From Solimonas marina (GTDB taxonomy: Bacteria > Pseudomonadota > Gammaproteobacteria > Nevskiales > Nevskiaceae): DNA of 64,000 nucleotides. The notes beneath the pieces are model-generated. The model saw only the letters and a program-made list of their open reading frames with translations, ran no database searches and was not told the DNA's origin. The DNA lies in NCBI RefSeq assembly GCF_012241385.1, contig NZ_JAAVXB010000015.1, positions 35,136-99,135 on the forward strand, read 5' to 3'. Position numbers and translations under genes: made by a program. Of the stretch, positions 1 to 8,760 are shown in pieces; the first letter of the stretch is position 1; the number at the start of each line of letters is the position of its first letter.

Positions 1-1
1 G

Positions 2-424
2 GAGCGCGGCGAAAAGGAACTCGAAGCGGCCGACTTCCTCGCCTGGGTCCGTCATCGCGTCAAGCAGATGAAGATGGACCCGGCGATGCTGTCGCGCGGC
101 GTCAACCAGGGCTTCTCCGGCGGCGAAAAGAAGCGCAACGAGATCCTGCAGATGCTGGTGCTCGAACCGAAGCTGATGGTGCTCGACGAAACCGACTCCG
201 GCCTCGACATCGACGCGCTGAAGATCGTCTCCGACGGCATCAACACCATGCGCTCGCCGGAGCGCGCGACGATCCTCGTCACCCACTACCAGCGCCTGCT
301 CGACTACGTGCAGCCGGACTTCGTGCATGTGCTGGCCGGCGGCCGCATCGTCAAGAGCGGCGGCCCGGAGCTCGCGCGCGAGCTTGAAGAAAAGGGTTAC
401 GGCTGGCTGCAGCAGGCGGCGTGA
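2..424 (+). CDS. sufC: SufC, Fe-S cluster assembly ATPase (5'-truncated by window)
   Basis: This is the C-terminal part of the ABC-type ATPase of the SUF Fe-S cluster assembly machine. SufC works in the cytoplasm with SufB and SufD as a SufBC2D scaffold. The reading frame is open from base 2. The translation shows the ABC signature region ([16 protein letters not shown]), a Walker B with switch aspartate/glutamate ([17 protein letters not shown]) and the H-loop ([12 protein letters not shown]), which are diagnostic of SufC. The Walker A half lies before the window. Its TGA overlaps the sufD start codon by one base (TGATG), so the two are translationally coupled. sufB is presumably just upstream (inference). 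Confidence 0.96.
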   Translation, partial: ERGEKELEAADFLAWVRHRVKQMKMDPAMLSRGVNQGFSGGEKKRNEILQMLVLEPKLMVLDETDSGLDIDALKIVSDGINTMRSPERATILVTHYQRLLDYVQPDFVHVLAGGRIVKSGGPELARELEEKGYGWLQQAA

Positions 425-1710
425 TGACGCAGAAGATCATGCATGCGGGCGACGGCATCCACGCGTCCTACGGGGAAGCCTTCGCCGCGTTCGCCGGCTC
501 GCTGCCGGCGGCCGAACACGCGGCACGCGCCGCGGCGTTCGACGAATTCATCCAGCACGGCTTTCCGGACGACGCGATCGAGCGCTGGCACTACACGAAT
601 CTGAGCACGCTACCGAAGCAGGCCGTGCGCCTGGCCGCCGCTGCGGCGCTCGACACCGCGCCGTGGCAGCTCGGCGACTGCGACGAGTTCATCTGGATCA
701 ACGGTGAGCCGCAGGGCGCGGCGACCGACGCCGCCGGCCTGCCGGCACCGGATGCACACGCCGGCCTCGCCGGTCTGCATCGCGCGTTCGCGCGGCCTGG
801 TCTGCAGCTCGCGCTCGGCGCCGGCGAACAGCGTGAGCGGCCGGTGCATGCGCTGACCATCTCGACCGCCGCCGAAGCCGGCGAGATGACGCATCTGGCG
901 CATCGCATCAGCCTCGCCCGCGGCGCCAAAGTGACCGTGATCCTGCAGAACGTCGGCACCGACGGCGCCGCGCGCTTCATCACCCAGAGTCTGGCGGCCG
1001 ACCTCGCCGACGGCGCGCAGTTGACGCTGATTCGCCTGCAGGACGAAAGCCGCGCGACGACGCAATGGCTGCAGACCGACGTCAACGTCGGCCGCGATGC
1101 GCGCTTCGAGCTGATCAACGTCGACTTCGGCGGCAAGCTGATCCGCAACGACTGGCGCGTGAAGCTGCTCGCACCGGGCGCACAGACCGAGCTGGCTGGC
1201 CTGTTCGGTTCCGATGCGCGCGCGCATCTCGACAACCAGTACGAGATCGACCATGTCGCCGCGCACGGTACCAGCCGCCAGTTCTTCCGCGGCCTCGGCT
1301 TCGGCAACAGCAAGACCGTGCTCAACGGCCGCGTGGTCGTACAGCGCGGCGCACAGAAGACCGATTCCGAGCAGAGCATCGCCAATCTGATGCTGGCCAA
1401 GGGCGCCGAGATCGACGCCAAGCCGGAACTCGAGATCTACGCCGATGACGTCAAGTGCGCGCACGGCGCGACCTGCGGCCAGCTCGACGACACGGCAGTG
1501 TTTTATCTGCGCACGCGCGGCGTACCGGAAGCGACGGCCCGCGCGCTGCTGACCTACAGCTTCGCCAACGACGTGATCGCGCGCATCGCGCATGCCGGCC
1601 TGCGCGAGCGCATCGCGCGCCGCATCACCGCGGCGCTCGGCGCCGAACTCGACCTCGACGCGTTGAGCTTCGAAGACGAAACCGTCGACGCCACCGGAGA
1701 CGCGCTGTGA
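424..1710 (+). CDS. sufD: SufD, Fe-S cluster assembly scaffold subunit
   Basis: SufD pairs with SufB and SufC in the Fe-S scaffold complex. The 428-residue product is the usual size. The C-terminal half carries the family's beta-helix segment with 'AHLDNQYEIDH', 'GLGFGNSKTVLNGRVVVQ' and 'KPELEIYADDVKCAHGAT'. In the last motif the Cys and His lie at the SufB-SufD interface in characterised proteins. I prefer ATG 424, which overlaps the sufC stop; a GTG three bases earlier is also in frame. The 3' end overlaps sufS by four bases (GTGA), so sufC-D-S is one tightly packed operon. Confidence 0.95.
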   Translation: MTQKIMHAGDGIHASYGEAFAAFAGSLPAAEHAARAAAFDEFIQHGFPDDAIERWHYTNLSTLPKQAVRLAAAAALDTAPWQLGDCDEFIWINGEPQGAATDAAGLPAPDAHAGLAGLHRAFARPGLQLALGAGEQRERPVHALTISTAAEAGEMTHLAHRISLARGAKVTVILQNVGTDGAARFITQSLAADLADGAQLTLIRLQDESRATTQWLQTDVNVGRDARFELINVDFGGKLIRNDWRVKLLAPGAQTELAGLFGSDARAHLDNQYEIDHVAAHGTSRQFFRGLGFGNSKTVLNGRVVVQRGAQKTDSEQSIANLMLAKGAEIDAKPELEIYADDVKCAHGATCGQLDDTAVFYLRTRGVPEATARALLTYSFANDVIARIAHAGLRERIARRITAALGAELDLDALSFEDETVDATGDAL

Positions 1711-2939
1711 CCGTCGCCACCCCGACCACGCCGGCGCTCGACCTCACCGCGATCCGCGCGCAGTTCCCGATACTCTCGGAGCGCGTGCGCGGCAAGCGGC
1801 TCGCCTATCTCGACAATGCGGCGACCACGCAAAAACCCGAGGCGATGCTGCAGGCGCTCGACCACTACTACCGCAAGCAGAATTCCAACGTGCACCGCGC
1901 CGTGCACGAACTCGCCGAGCGCGCAACCACCGCCTACGAAGGCGCGCGCGACCGTATCGCCGCCTTCATCAAGGCGCCGCGCGAGCAGATCGTGTTCACG
2001 CGCGGCACCACGGAAAGCATCAACCTCGTCGCGCGCAGCTTCCTGCAACCGCGCATCGAGCCCGGCGACGAAGTGCTGCTGACGACGATGGAGCATCACT
2101 CGGACATCGTCTCGTGGCAGTTGGCCGGCGCCAAGACCGTCGCCGCGCCGCTCGACGACGACGGCACACTGATCTTCGACGAGTGGCTGAAACTGCTTGG
2201 TCCGCGCACCAAGCTGGTCGCTGTCGCGCAAGTGTCGAATTCGCTGGGCACGATCAACCCGATCGAAGACATCATCCGCGAGGCGCATGCGCGTGGCATT
2301 CCGGTCCTGGTCGACGGCGCACAGGGCATCGCCCATATGCCGGTCGACATGCAGGCGCTCGACGTCGATTTCTACGCGTTCTCGGCGCACAAGCTCTACG
2401 GCCCGACCGGCTTCGGCGCGCTGTACGCCAAGCGCGAACACCTCGAAGCGATGCAGCCGTGGCAGGGCGGCGGCGACATGATTCGCACCGTCGCGTTTTC
2501 CGGCAGCACCTGGAATGAAGTGCCATACAAGTTCGAGGCCGGCACCCCGGACATGGCCGGTGCGATCGGCTGCGCTGCGGCCATCGACTGGCTCGACGCC
2601 ATCGGCCTCGAGGCCGTCGCCGCGCACGAACACGCCCTGCTCGAATACGGCACGCAGCGGCTCGCCGAAGTGCCGGGCCTGCGCATCATCGGCACCTCGC
2701 CGCGCAAGGCCGGCATTCTGTCGTTCGTGATGGACGATGCGCACCCGCAGGACATCGGCTCGATTCTCGACATGGAAGGTGTCGCGATCCGCACCGGCCA
2801 CCACTGCACGATGCCGCTGATGGAACGCTTCGGCGTGCCCGCCACCGCGCGCGCATCGCTGGCGATCTACAACGGCCAGGACGACATCGACCAGCTCGTC
2901 AACGGCCTGATGAAAGTGCATCGGTTGTTCGCGGCGTAA
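1707..2939 (+). CDS. sufS: SufS, group II cysteine desulfurase
   Basis: SufS is a PLP-dependent cysteine desulfurase that mobilises sulfur as a persulfide for Fe-S cluster assembly. The product is 410 residues from GTG 1707, which overlaps sufD by four bases; upstream in-frame sequence is sufD in another frame and was not used. Visible motifs are the N-terminal 'YLDNAATTQKP', the PLP-lysine segment 'FSAHKLYGPTGFGALY' and the active-site loop 'RTGHHCTMPLMERFG' carrying the catalytic Cys. The loop reads HHCTMP where HHCAQP is commoner. No SufE or SufT follows; after the stop comes repeat DNA and then a gene on the other strand. Confidence 0.95.
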   Translation: MTVATPTTPALDLTAIRAQFPILSERVRGKRLAYLDNAATTQKPEAMLQALDHYYRKQNSNVHRAVHELAERATTAYEGARDRIAAFIKAPREQIVFTRGTTESINLVARSFLQPRIEPGDEVLLTTMEHHSDIVSWQLAGAKTVAAPLDDDGTLIFDEWLKLLGPRTKLVAVAQVSNSLGTINPIEDIIREAHARGIPVLVDGAQGIAHMPVDMQALDVDFYAFSAHKLYGPTGFGALYAKREHLEAMQPWQGGGDMIRTVAFSGSTWNEVPYKFEAGTPDMAGAIGCAAAIDWLDAIGLEAVAAHEHALLEYGTQRLAEVPGLRIIGTSPRKAGILSFVMDDAHPQDIGSILDMEGVAIRTGHHCTMPLMERFGVPATARASLAIYNGQDDIDQLVNGLMKVHRLFAA

Positions 2940-2943
2940 CAAC

Positions 2944-3046
2944 AAAAAGCGAAACCGCAGATTACGCAGATGACACAGATTTAAAGGCAAAGCTTTTCAT
3001 TCTGTGAAATCTGCGTAATCCGCGGTTCACCGGCTTCCGCTTTTTC
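2944..3046. repeat. Imperfect palindromic repeat, copy A
   Basis: A large imperfect hairpin. The left arm (2952-2980, beginning AACCGCAGATTACGCAGAT) pairs with the right arm (2999-3027, ending AATCTGCGTAATCCGCGGTT). It is bracketed by AAAAAGCG on the left and CCGCTTTTTC on the right, which also pair. The core is built from short CGCAGAT-type units. It sits between the convergent ends of sufS and a minus-strand gene, so it could act as a two-way terminator. Related copies lie at 3205-3293 and 21318-21438. Confidence 0.85.
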
Positions 3047-3050
3047 ACCG

Positions 3051-3185
3051 CTCAGCGCCCCTGGATCGGCTGCGCGAGGATTCACACACCGACCGCCGTG
3101 AGCAGCACCGTCGGCACCAGCATCGGTAGCAGACCGAGCCGGGTGACGGCTCAGGCGCAAGTGCCTTGACGTGGGCGATCCAGTC
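3051..3185 (-). pseudogene. Decayed duplicate of the 3' end of the downstream membrane-protein gene
   Basis: Read on the minus strand, 3051-3140 closely matches 3304-3393, the 3' end of the intact membrane-protein gene. It encodes a similar tail ending ILAQPIQGR-stop. A Trp codon (TGG) of the intact copy has become TGA here. A second short patch of identity (GTGGGCGATCCAG near 3172) matches 3431-3443 after a gap, showing internal deletion. No start or upstream coding part is present, so this is a non-functional tail fragment left by a tandem duplication. Confidence 0.8.
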
Positions 3186-3204
3186 GGCTGTACGTGCCAC
3201 CAGA

Positions 3205-3293
3205 GCAAAAGCGAAAACACAGATGACACGGGACCAAGGTAAAACCTTTTCATTCTGTGGAATCTGTGAAATCTGTGGTTATCCGCTTTTCGT
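3205..3293. repeat. Imperfect palindromic repeat, copy B
   Basis: Second copy of the small palindromic element: GCAAAAGCGAAAACACAGATGACAC on the left, ATTCTGTGGAATCTGTGAAATC and CCGCTTTTCG on the right. It has the same flanks and same centre (CCTTTTCATTCTGTG) as copy A but is more diverged and slightly shorter. It lies directly after the stop of the intact membrane-protein gene, exactly as copy A lies after the pseudogene tail. This shows that the duplicated unit was gene tail plus palindrome. Confidence 0.8.
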
Positions 3294-3303
3294 TTCTCGC
3301 CGT

Positions 3304-4782
3304 TCAGCGCCCCTGGATCGGCTGCGCGAGGATCCACAGGCCGGCGGTCGTGAACAAGACCATCAGCACCAGCATCGGCAGTTGACTGAGCAGCGCGCGG
3401 CCGCGCGATGGGTAGAGGCGTAGCGCTTCGGTGTGGGCGATCCAGACGCTGACGATATGGCCGAACAGAATCAGGCCGACCTGCGTATGCCAGACCGTGC
3501 CGAGGTCCGGCAGGAACGGCGCGCGAAAGCGGCCGGCCGTGCCGAACAGATTCCAGCCGTAGCCGAACGGGTCCGACAGCAGGCTGACGATCTTCACGCC
3601 CTGCGTCAGCAGCAGCGTGTAGTAGTGCGTGACGTGATAGACCAGCGCGATCGGCAGCAGCGAGTACGCGAATGAAAACGCCAACTCGCGGACGCTGTGG
3701 CGACGCCCGCCCAGCCAGCGCGTCAGCACAATGAACAGCAGATAAACCGCCAGATACAAGAACGGCGACAACAGCATGCACAGGCTCTCGTAGGCGAGAT
3801 ACCAGGGTCGCAGTTGCACATACAGATAAATCGGCGACTGGCCGAACCACTGCGTGAACCAGCCGCTGGCATCGCCCCAGAACACGCGATACCAGGCTAC
3901 CGTCGCGCGCAGGCCGTCGAAAGCCGTCGACGACAGCATGAACAGCACGAAGACCAGCAGGCTCCAGTGCGACGCCGGTGTCTCCAGCAAGCCCGAGAAC
4001 GGCTTGCGCAGGCGCAGGTGGCGACCGGGAACATAGTCGATCGGTGCCATCTTCGCGATCAGGCGCATGAACACGCTGAACAGTTCGCCATAACGAAACC
4101 AGTCGCGCGCACCGACCAGGCCCACCGCGATCAGATTGATCGCGGTGTAGAGACTCAGCCACGCGGCCAGCGACCACGGCCGTGTATTGCCGAACAGCTC
4201 GACCCAGATGAAGCCCATGTAGAGAACGACCGCCGGCCAGTACGCGGCGGGCGCCGGATAGGCATGGCGGCCGCGCCAATAGCGAGGCCAGACGCGGCCG
4301 ATCAGCGCCGCCAGCGTCTGCCACGGGTTGACCAACGCGTAGAGATCGCCGATCAGCGCCGTGAGGTAGGCAAACCCCAGGACGAAGACGATCCAGAAGC
4401 AGGTCATGTTGAAGTTGCGATACGAATCGCGGACGCCGATGTAGCCGCTGAGCATGCACAGCAGCAGACACAACAGCGCCAGACCGCGCAGCCCCATCGG
4501 TAACTGCCAGCGCCGCAGCGCGGCGCGCAAGCCGTCGCACGAATGCGACGGCGCGGCGGCCATCGCCGCCGCACGCGGCGCTGTCGCGAAATACCCGGCA
4601 ATCAGAAACGACAGCAGCAGCGCCGCGGCGGCGCCGTAGGCGTAAAGCCAGAACGGCACCGGCAGGTTGTAGATGCGGCCGAACGAGTGTGCCGCCGCCG
4701 GCAACGGCGTCAGCAGCAGCGCCAGCGCCGCCGCGCCGCGCCACTCAGCGCGGATGGACTTCGAGGACGGCCAGCTCGCCAT
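3304..4782 (-). CDS. Polytopic membrane protein of unknown function
   Basis: The 492-residue product has a hydrophobic N-terminal segment ending in AAAHS, which could be a cleaved signal. It is followed by 'FGRIYNLPVPFWLYAYGAAAALLLSF' and about ten further hydrophobic, Trp/Tyr-rich segments. Proteins with this N-terminal pattern carry database labels such as 'fenitrothion hydrolase', a name I would not trust here. No catalytic motif is evident. The chosen ATG (4782) overlaps the cupredoxin-like gene by 38 bases; no better start was found downstream. Pairing with a periplasmic cupredoxin-like protein suggests a membrane metal or redox role, but this is inference. Confidence 0.7.
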   Translation of the reverse strand: MASWPSSKSIRAEWRGAAALALLLTPLPAAAHSFGRIYNLPVPFWLYAYGAAAALLLSFLIAGYFATAPRAAAMAAAPSHSCDGLRAALRRWQLPMGLRGLALLCLLLCMLSGYIGVRDSYRNFNMTCFWIVFVLGFAYLTALIGDLYALVNPWQTLAALIGRVWPRYWRGRHAYPAPAAYWPAVVLYMGFIWVELFGNTRPWSLAAWLSLYTAINLIAVGLVGARDWFRYGELFSVFMRLIAKMAPIDYVPGRHLRLRKPFSGLLETPASHWSLLVFVLFMLSSTAFDGLRATVAWYRVFWGDASGWFTQWFGQSPIYLYVQLRPWYLAYESLCMLLSPFLYLAVYLLFIVLTRWLGGRRHSVRELAFSFAYSLLPIALVYHVTHYYTLLLTQGVKIVSLLSDPFGYGWNLFGTAGRFRAPFLPDLGTVWHTQVGLILFGHIVSVWIAHTEALRLYPSRGRALLSQLPMLVLMVLFTTAGLWILAQPIQGR

Positions 4783-5173
4783 GCGCGGCGTGATGCAGTT
4801 CCAGGTCGAAGCGGCCGGCGTGCGCGGCCTCGAAGCGCAGCGTCGCCGGCACCCCGGCGCGCAGCGTCAACGACAGGTCGTAGCCGTGTACGTGCAGCTC
4901 GTCGTCGTGTGGCGCGGTGACCTGCAACTCGACGCTGTCGCCAAGCTGCACCGACAACACCGGCAGCGTCGCGCCGACCGGCCGTGGCTGCAACGTGAAA
5001 TGCCGCACCGATTCGGCAGCCGGCGCCGTCGCAGCTTGGTCGGAGTCGGCCGTGGCCGGCGGCATCTCGGCACCAGCCAAGGCGGCCGGCGCTGCGGCGG
5101 GCGGCGGACGCAAGCCCAGCCACAAGCCCGCCAACAGCCCGCCGGCCAGCGCGATCAGGATCGTGAAACGCAT
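4745..5173 (-). CDS. Membrane-anchored cupredoxin-like protein
   Basis: The 142-residue product has one N-terminal hydrophobic segment (residues 3-22), an Ala/Pro-rich linker and a small beta-rich domain. That domain contains 'GDSVELQVTAPHDDELHVHGYD' and 'FEAAHAGRFDLELHHAAHGELAVLEVHP'. This resembles the EfeO/cupredoxin_1 type of fold that faces the periplasm, with several His residues as possible ligands. The classical C-x(n)-H-x(n)-M copper-loop cysteine is absent, so type-1 copper binding is doubtful. The start at 5173 is the first Met with a good signal segment. It lies 16 bases after the lipoprotein gene and overlaps the membrane-protein gene, so all three look co-transcribed. Confidence 0.7.
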   Translation of the reverse strand: MRFTILIALAGGLLAGLWLGLRPPPAAAPAALAGAEMPPATADSDQAATAPAAESVRHFTLQPRPVGATLPVLSVQLGDSVELQVTAPHDDELHVHGYDLSLTLRAGVPATLRFEAAHAGRFDLELHHAAHGELAVLEVHPR

Positions 5174-5189
5174 GACGGACGGGCGTACG

Positions 5190-7379
5190 TCAGCGGTTGA
5201 CGGTCCGCTCCCACATCTGCAGATAGGCCTCGGCGGACTGGTAGAGCGCGTCCAGCGCTTCCTTGCCGCCTTCGAGTCGCACTTCCTCGACATAGTCGGC
5301 GACCAGCCCGTAGTGCGCGGTGCCGACCTCGTCGATGTTCCAGGTCTTGCCGCTCTCCGGAATCGTCTCCAGTTCGAACGTGACCGGCTTGATGCCCTTG
5401 AACTGCGGCCCCCAGTCCGGCCCCTTGAACAGCGTGAACGGATAGACCACCGGCTCGCTGCCGGCGCCACGCGGACCGGCGCGGTCGGCAATGCCGTTGG
5501 CATCCATGCCGTAGCCGACGGCGATCGGATCGGTGCGGCCGGCCGCTGCCCAGATCGGCTTGAGCTTGTTGAGGAATTCGACGTCGCCCTTGCCGTTCGG
5601 CTTGAACGGGTAGATCAGGCCGCCGACTTCGAGGATTTCCCTGGCCTGCTCGTTGGTGATGCCGCCGTGGCCGCCGTGCGCGGAAATCAGCGGGTAGTTC
5701 GGCGTCTGCGCCTTGGCCATGTCGAGCATGTTCTGCTTGATCGATAGTTCGGCGTGGTCGATGTCGATGATGAAGTGCTTCTCCATCAGCTTCTGTACGA
5801 CGTAGTGGCCCAGCTCGGTCATGCCGCGCGCATTGCACTGGCGGCGGTCGGCCGGATAGATCGGCAGCACGCCGTTGGTCAGCGCCAGCACGGTCTGCGT
5901 CAGCGGGTCGTTGCCGGTGCCCGGAATCGCCGTCGTCATGTAGGCGCCGGCCGAGTAGAAATAGCTGTCGCCCTCGCCGCCGTCCGGGCAGTCGTAGGTC
6001 TTCCAGAACGAACCGGTGCCGACGAAGCCGACCAGATTCAGCGCCAGGCCATCGAAGATGCCGGTACCGCCGAGCGCACTGTTGACGTCGTGGTACGGGA
6101 AGATCTCGCGCACGCCGAGATCCCAGATCTCGTCGACCTGCTTGTCGATGTCTTCCTTGGTGCAGCCGGAAATCTCACCGGTGACGCCGGCCACCGACTT
6201 GGTGGTGCAATCGAACAGATTGGAAAACTCCAGACCCGGCACGACGGCCAGCTTGCCGTCGTTGATGACCTTGCGCGCCTCGGCCGGGCTCTTGACGATG
6301 CGGAACCAGCCCTTGCCCGGTCCGCCTTCCTGCGCATCGACATAGTCCTGTAGCTGGTACAGATACTTGATCTGCGCGATGCCCAGGTTCATGTCGTTGC
6401 AGTCGTAGCCCAGCGCCTGCGGATTGGTCGCGGTCTCGAAGGTCTTCGCCACCTGACACAGCGCGGCGATGTTGGTGCCTTCGGAGACCATGATGCGCAG
6501 CCCCGCCTTCCACGCGCGTTCGACCCACTTGTAGTACATCGCCTGGTGCAGCTGCGAGTCGTAGGCCGGCCAGTCAGCGAACGTCGGCCAGCCCTGCGTG
6601 TCGTGGGTCTTCAACGGCGTCATGTCGAGAATCAGCGCTTCCGGATCGAGCGTGCCGTTCGGGCCGTGCATCGCCGCGCAGTTGTCGAGCGCCACCGGCG
6701 CGCCGAAGCGGTTGAACATCTGCCCGTAGAGCACGCCGCCGGCCGACGGGCCGACCGGATTCGTGCCGTCCGACATCTCGTTGCCCATTGCCATGTGCGT
6801 ATGCACTTCGGCAAAGCCGACCACCGGTTGATCGACGCCGTTGCCCTGGTAGGTATCGCCGTCGACGTCGTCGCTGATTTCCGGATACGACGTGCAGCCC
6901 GTGGTCGGCACGAAGCGGAACGCATCGGCGGCCTCGCCAACCAGCAGCGTGCCGTCGGCGTCGGCACTGAGGCCACGACCATCGACCTGCTGCACGACGG
7001 TGTAGCCACCGCCGTCAGCATCGTCGACCACCCAGTCGGCGGCATCGGACGGCTTGGCCGCGCGCGCCGCGCTGCTGCTGCCGGCCACCAGCAGATTCGA
7101 GTCCGGGCAATTGAACAGATAGCGGCCGAGCGCGGTCGGCTTCATCGAAAACGGTTCGGCCTCTTCAAGTGAGCCGGCGCTGGCGCTGTAGCCGTCGCCG
7201 CTGCGCGTGACGAAAGCGCCGGTCGCAACCGACTGCATCGCATAGCAGCCGTTGGCCATGTCGTAGCGAGTCTTCGGCACGGCCGATGTGCCGGGTGCCT
7301 TTGATGACGAACTGCTGCTGCACGACGCCAGCACCAACAATGCAACGGCGGCCAGCAAGCCGCGAATGACGATCTGCAC
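5190..7379 (-). CDS. Lipoprotein, amidohydrolase/M19-dipeptidase-like, with N-terminal accessory domain
   Basis: The 729-residue product begins with a lipoprotein signal (LLVLASC lipobox) and a Ser-rich linker, so it is probably lipid-anchored. Residues of roughly 45-190 form a separate region with repeated G-x-Y/F patterns that looks beta-trefoil-like (inference). The rest recalls membrane dipeptidase-type amidohydrolases: 'FAEVHTHMAMGNEM' (metal HxH), 'VVPGLEFSNLFDC', 'IDIDHAELSIKQNMLD', 'ISAHGGHGGITNEQ' and 'GYGMDANGI'. The length is nearly twice that of a standard M19 enzyme. The substrate cannot be read from sequence. It is the first gene of a three-gene minus-strand group. Confidence 0.7.
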   Translation of the reverse strand: MQIVIRGLLAAVALLVLASCSSSSSSKAPGTSAVPKTRYDMANGCYAMQSVATGAFVTRSGDGYSASAGSLEEAEPFSMKPTALGRYLFNCPDSNLLVAGSSSAARAAKPSDAADWVVDDADGGGYTVVQQVDGRGLSADADGTLLVGEAADAFRFVPTTGCTSYPEISDDVDGDTYQGNGVDQPVVGFAEVHTHMAMGNEMSDGTNPVGPSAGGVLYGQMFNRFGAPVALDNCAAMHGPNGTLDPEALILDMTPLKTHDTQGWPTFADWPAYDSQLHQAMYYKWVERAWKAGLRIMVSEGTNIAALCQVAKTFETATNPQALGYDCNDMNLGIAQIKYLYQLQDYVDAQEGGPGKGWFRIVKSPAEARKVINDGKLAVVPGLEFSNLFDCTTKSVAGVTGEISGCTKEDIDKQVDEIWDLGVREIFPYHDVNSALGGTGIFDGLALNLVGFVGTGSFWKTYDCPDGGEGDSYFYSAGAYMTTAIPGTGNDPLTQTVLALTNGVLPIYPADRRQCNARGMTELGHYVVQKLMEKHFIIDIDHAELSIKQNMLDMAKAQTPNYPLISAHGGHGGITNEQAREILEVGGLIYPFKPNGKGDVEFLNKLKPIWAAAGRTDPIAVGYGMDANGIADRAGPRGAGSEPVVYPFTLFKGPDWGPQFKGIKPVTFELETIPESGKTWNIDEVGTAHYGLVADYVEEVRLEGGKEALDALYQSAEAYLQMWERTVNR

Positions 7380-7539
7380 GGCATTCCCCCTGTATTTTTA
7401 ATAATTCCCCAATGTAATCGTAAAAGCCTTGCCGACCGGGGGCGACAGTAGAATTGACCCACCCGCTGAGCGCCGGCGTATGCTGGGGCCAACAGCGGGC
7501 GCGGCTACGGCCACGCCCCGTCAGTACAGGAGAAACGCG

Positions 7540-8565
7540 ATGGCCACCACCACCACCCGCCGCATCGCCCTCGCCGCGCGTCCCGTCGGCGAACCCCGCG
7601 CCAGCGACTTCCGCACCGAGCAGACCGAGCTGCCCGCCCTGCGCGACGGCGATGTACTGCTGCGCATCGTCTATTTGTCGCTCGATCCATACATGCGCGG
7701 ACGCATGAGCACGGCGCGCTCTTACGCGCAGCCGATGGAAATCGGCGACACCATGGTCGGCGGCACGGTGGCGCAGGTCGTCGAGTCGCGCGCCAGAAGC
7801 CTCGCCGTCGGCGATTACGTGCTGTCATACAGCGGCTGGCAGACGCATGCGGTGGCGCCGGCACGGCTGCTGCGCAAGCTCGACCCCAGGCTCGCGCCGC
7901 TGTCGACGGCACTCGGCGTGCTCGGCATGCCCGGTTTCACCGCCTACGTCGGCCTCAAGGAAATCGGCAAGCCGCTGGCCGGCGAGACGCTGGTCGTCGC
8001 CGCTGCCAGTGGGCCGGTCGGCGCCACCGTCGGCCAGCTCGCCAAGATTCGCCACGCGCGCATCGTCGGCATCGCCGGCGGCGCCGAGAAATGCCGCTAC
8101 CTGGTCGACGAACTGAACTTCGACGAGGCAATCGATCACCGCGCGGCGGACTTCGCCGCACAGCTCGAGGATGCCTGCCCGCGCGGCATCGACGTCTACT
8201 TCGAGAACGTCGGCGGCGCGGTCTGGAGCGCGGTGCTGCCATTGCTCAACGACTTCGCCCGCATCCCGGTTTGCGGCCTCGTCGCGCAGTACAACGCCAC
8301 CGACGTCCCGGCCGGTCCAGACCGCATGCCGGGCCTGATGCGCGAAATCCTGTCGCGGCACCTGACCCTGCGCGGCTTCATTCAAAGCGACTTCGCACAC
8401 CTGCAGCGCGACTTCGAGCGCGAGATGAGCGTGTGGCTGCAAGCCGGCCGCATCCGCTATCGCGAAGACATCGTCGACGGCCTCGACCATGCACCGGAAG
8501 CCTTCATCGGCCTGCTGCGCGGCAAGAACTTCGGCAAGTTGATCGTCCGCGTCGCCGACGAGTGA
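7540..8565 (+). CDS. NADP-dependent oxidoreductase, MDR/zinc-free (CurA/leukotriene B4 dehydrogenase-like)
   Basis: The 341-residue product belongs to the medium-chain dehydrogenase/reductase branch that reduces enones with NADPH and lacks zinc. Features are the N-terminal 'YLSLDPYMRGRM', the GroES-like domain, and the Rossmann region 'LVVAAASGPVGATVGQLAKIRHARIVGIAGG' with 'GIDVYFENVGG' and the C-terminal 'GKNFGKLIVRV'. ATG 7540 is preceded by a clear AGGAGA (7528-7533). The gene stands alone, divergent from the lipoprotein gene across a 160-base gap. Confidence 0.9.
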   Translation: MATTTTRRIALAARPVGEPRASDFRTEQTELPALRDGDVLLRIVYLSLDPYMRGRMSTARSYAQPMEIGDTMVGGTVAQVVESRARSLAVGDYVLSYSGWQTHAVAPARLLRKLDPRLAPLSTALGVLGMPGFTAYVGLKEIGKPLAGETLVVAAASGPVGATVGQLAKIRHARIVGIAGGAEKCRYLVDELNFDEAIDHRAADFAAQLEDACPRGIDVYFENVGGAVWSAVLPLLNDFARIPVCGLVAQYNATDVPAGPDRMPGLMREILSRHLTLRGFIQSDFAHLQRDFEREMSVWLQAGRIRYREDIVDGLDHAPEAFIGLLRGKNFGKLIVRVADE

Positions 8566-8760
8566 GGGCGGACACCGTCGCGATGACGCATCTTTCATCG
8601 TGACCGCACGGGGCATCTGACAGAATCGAAAGCGCTCGAAATCTGCCATGCGCACGCTCTTCACATCACGGCGCCGCCTTGCCCGCGGCGAGCTTCCGGC
8701 CCGCCGGCAGTACGCCCATGGTGGCGTGATGCCGGCGGACGCGAGCGGGTCGGCGCCCGC

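Noticed and set aside
2981..4744. Minus-strand frame running through both palindromes (repeated NHRFHR-type peptide)
   Set aside because: The peptide comes from translating the palindromic repeats and a shifted frame of the membrane-protein gene. It is a repeat artefact.
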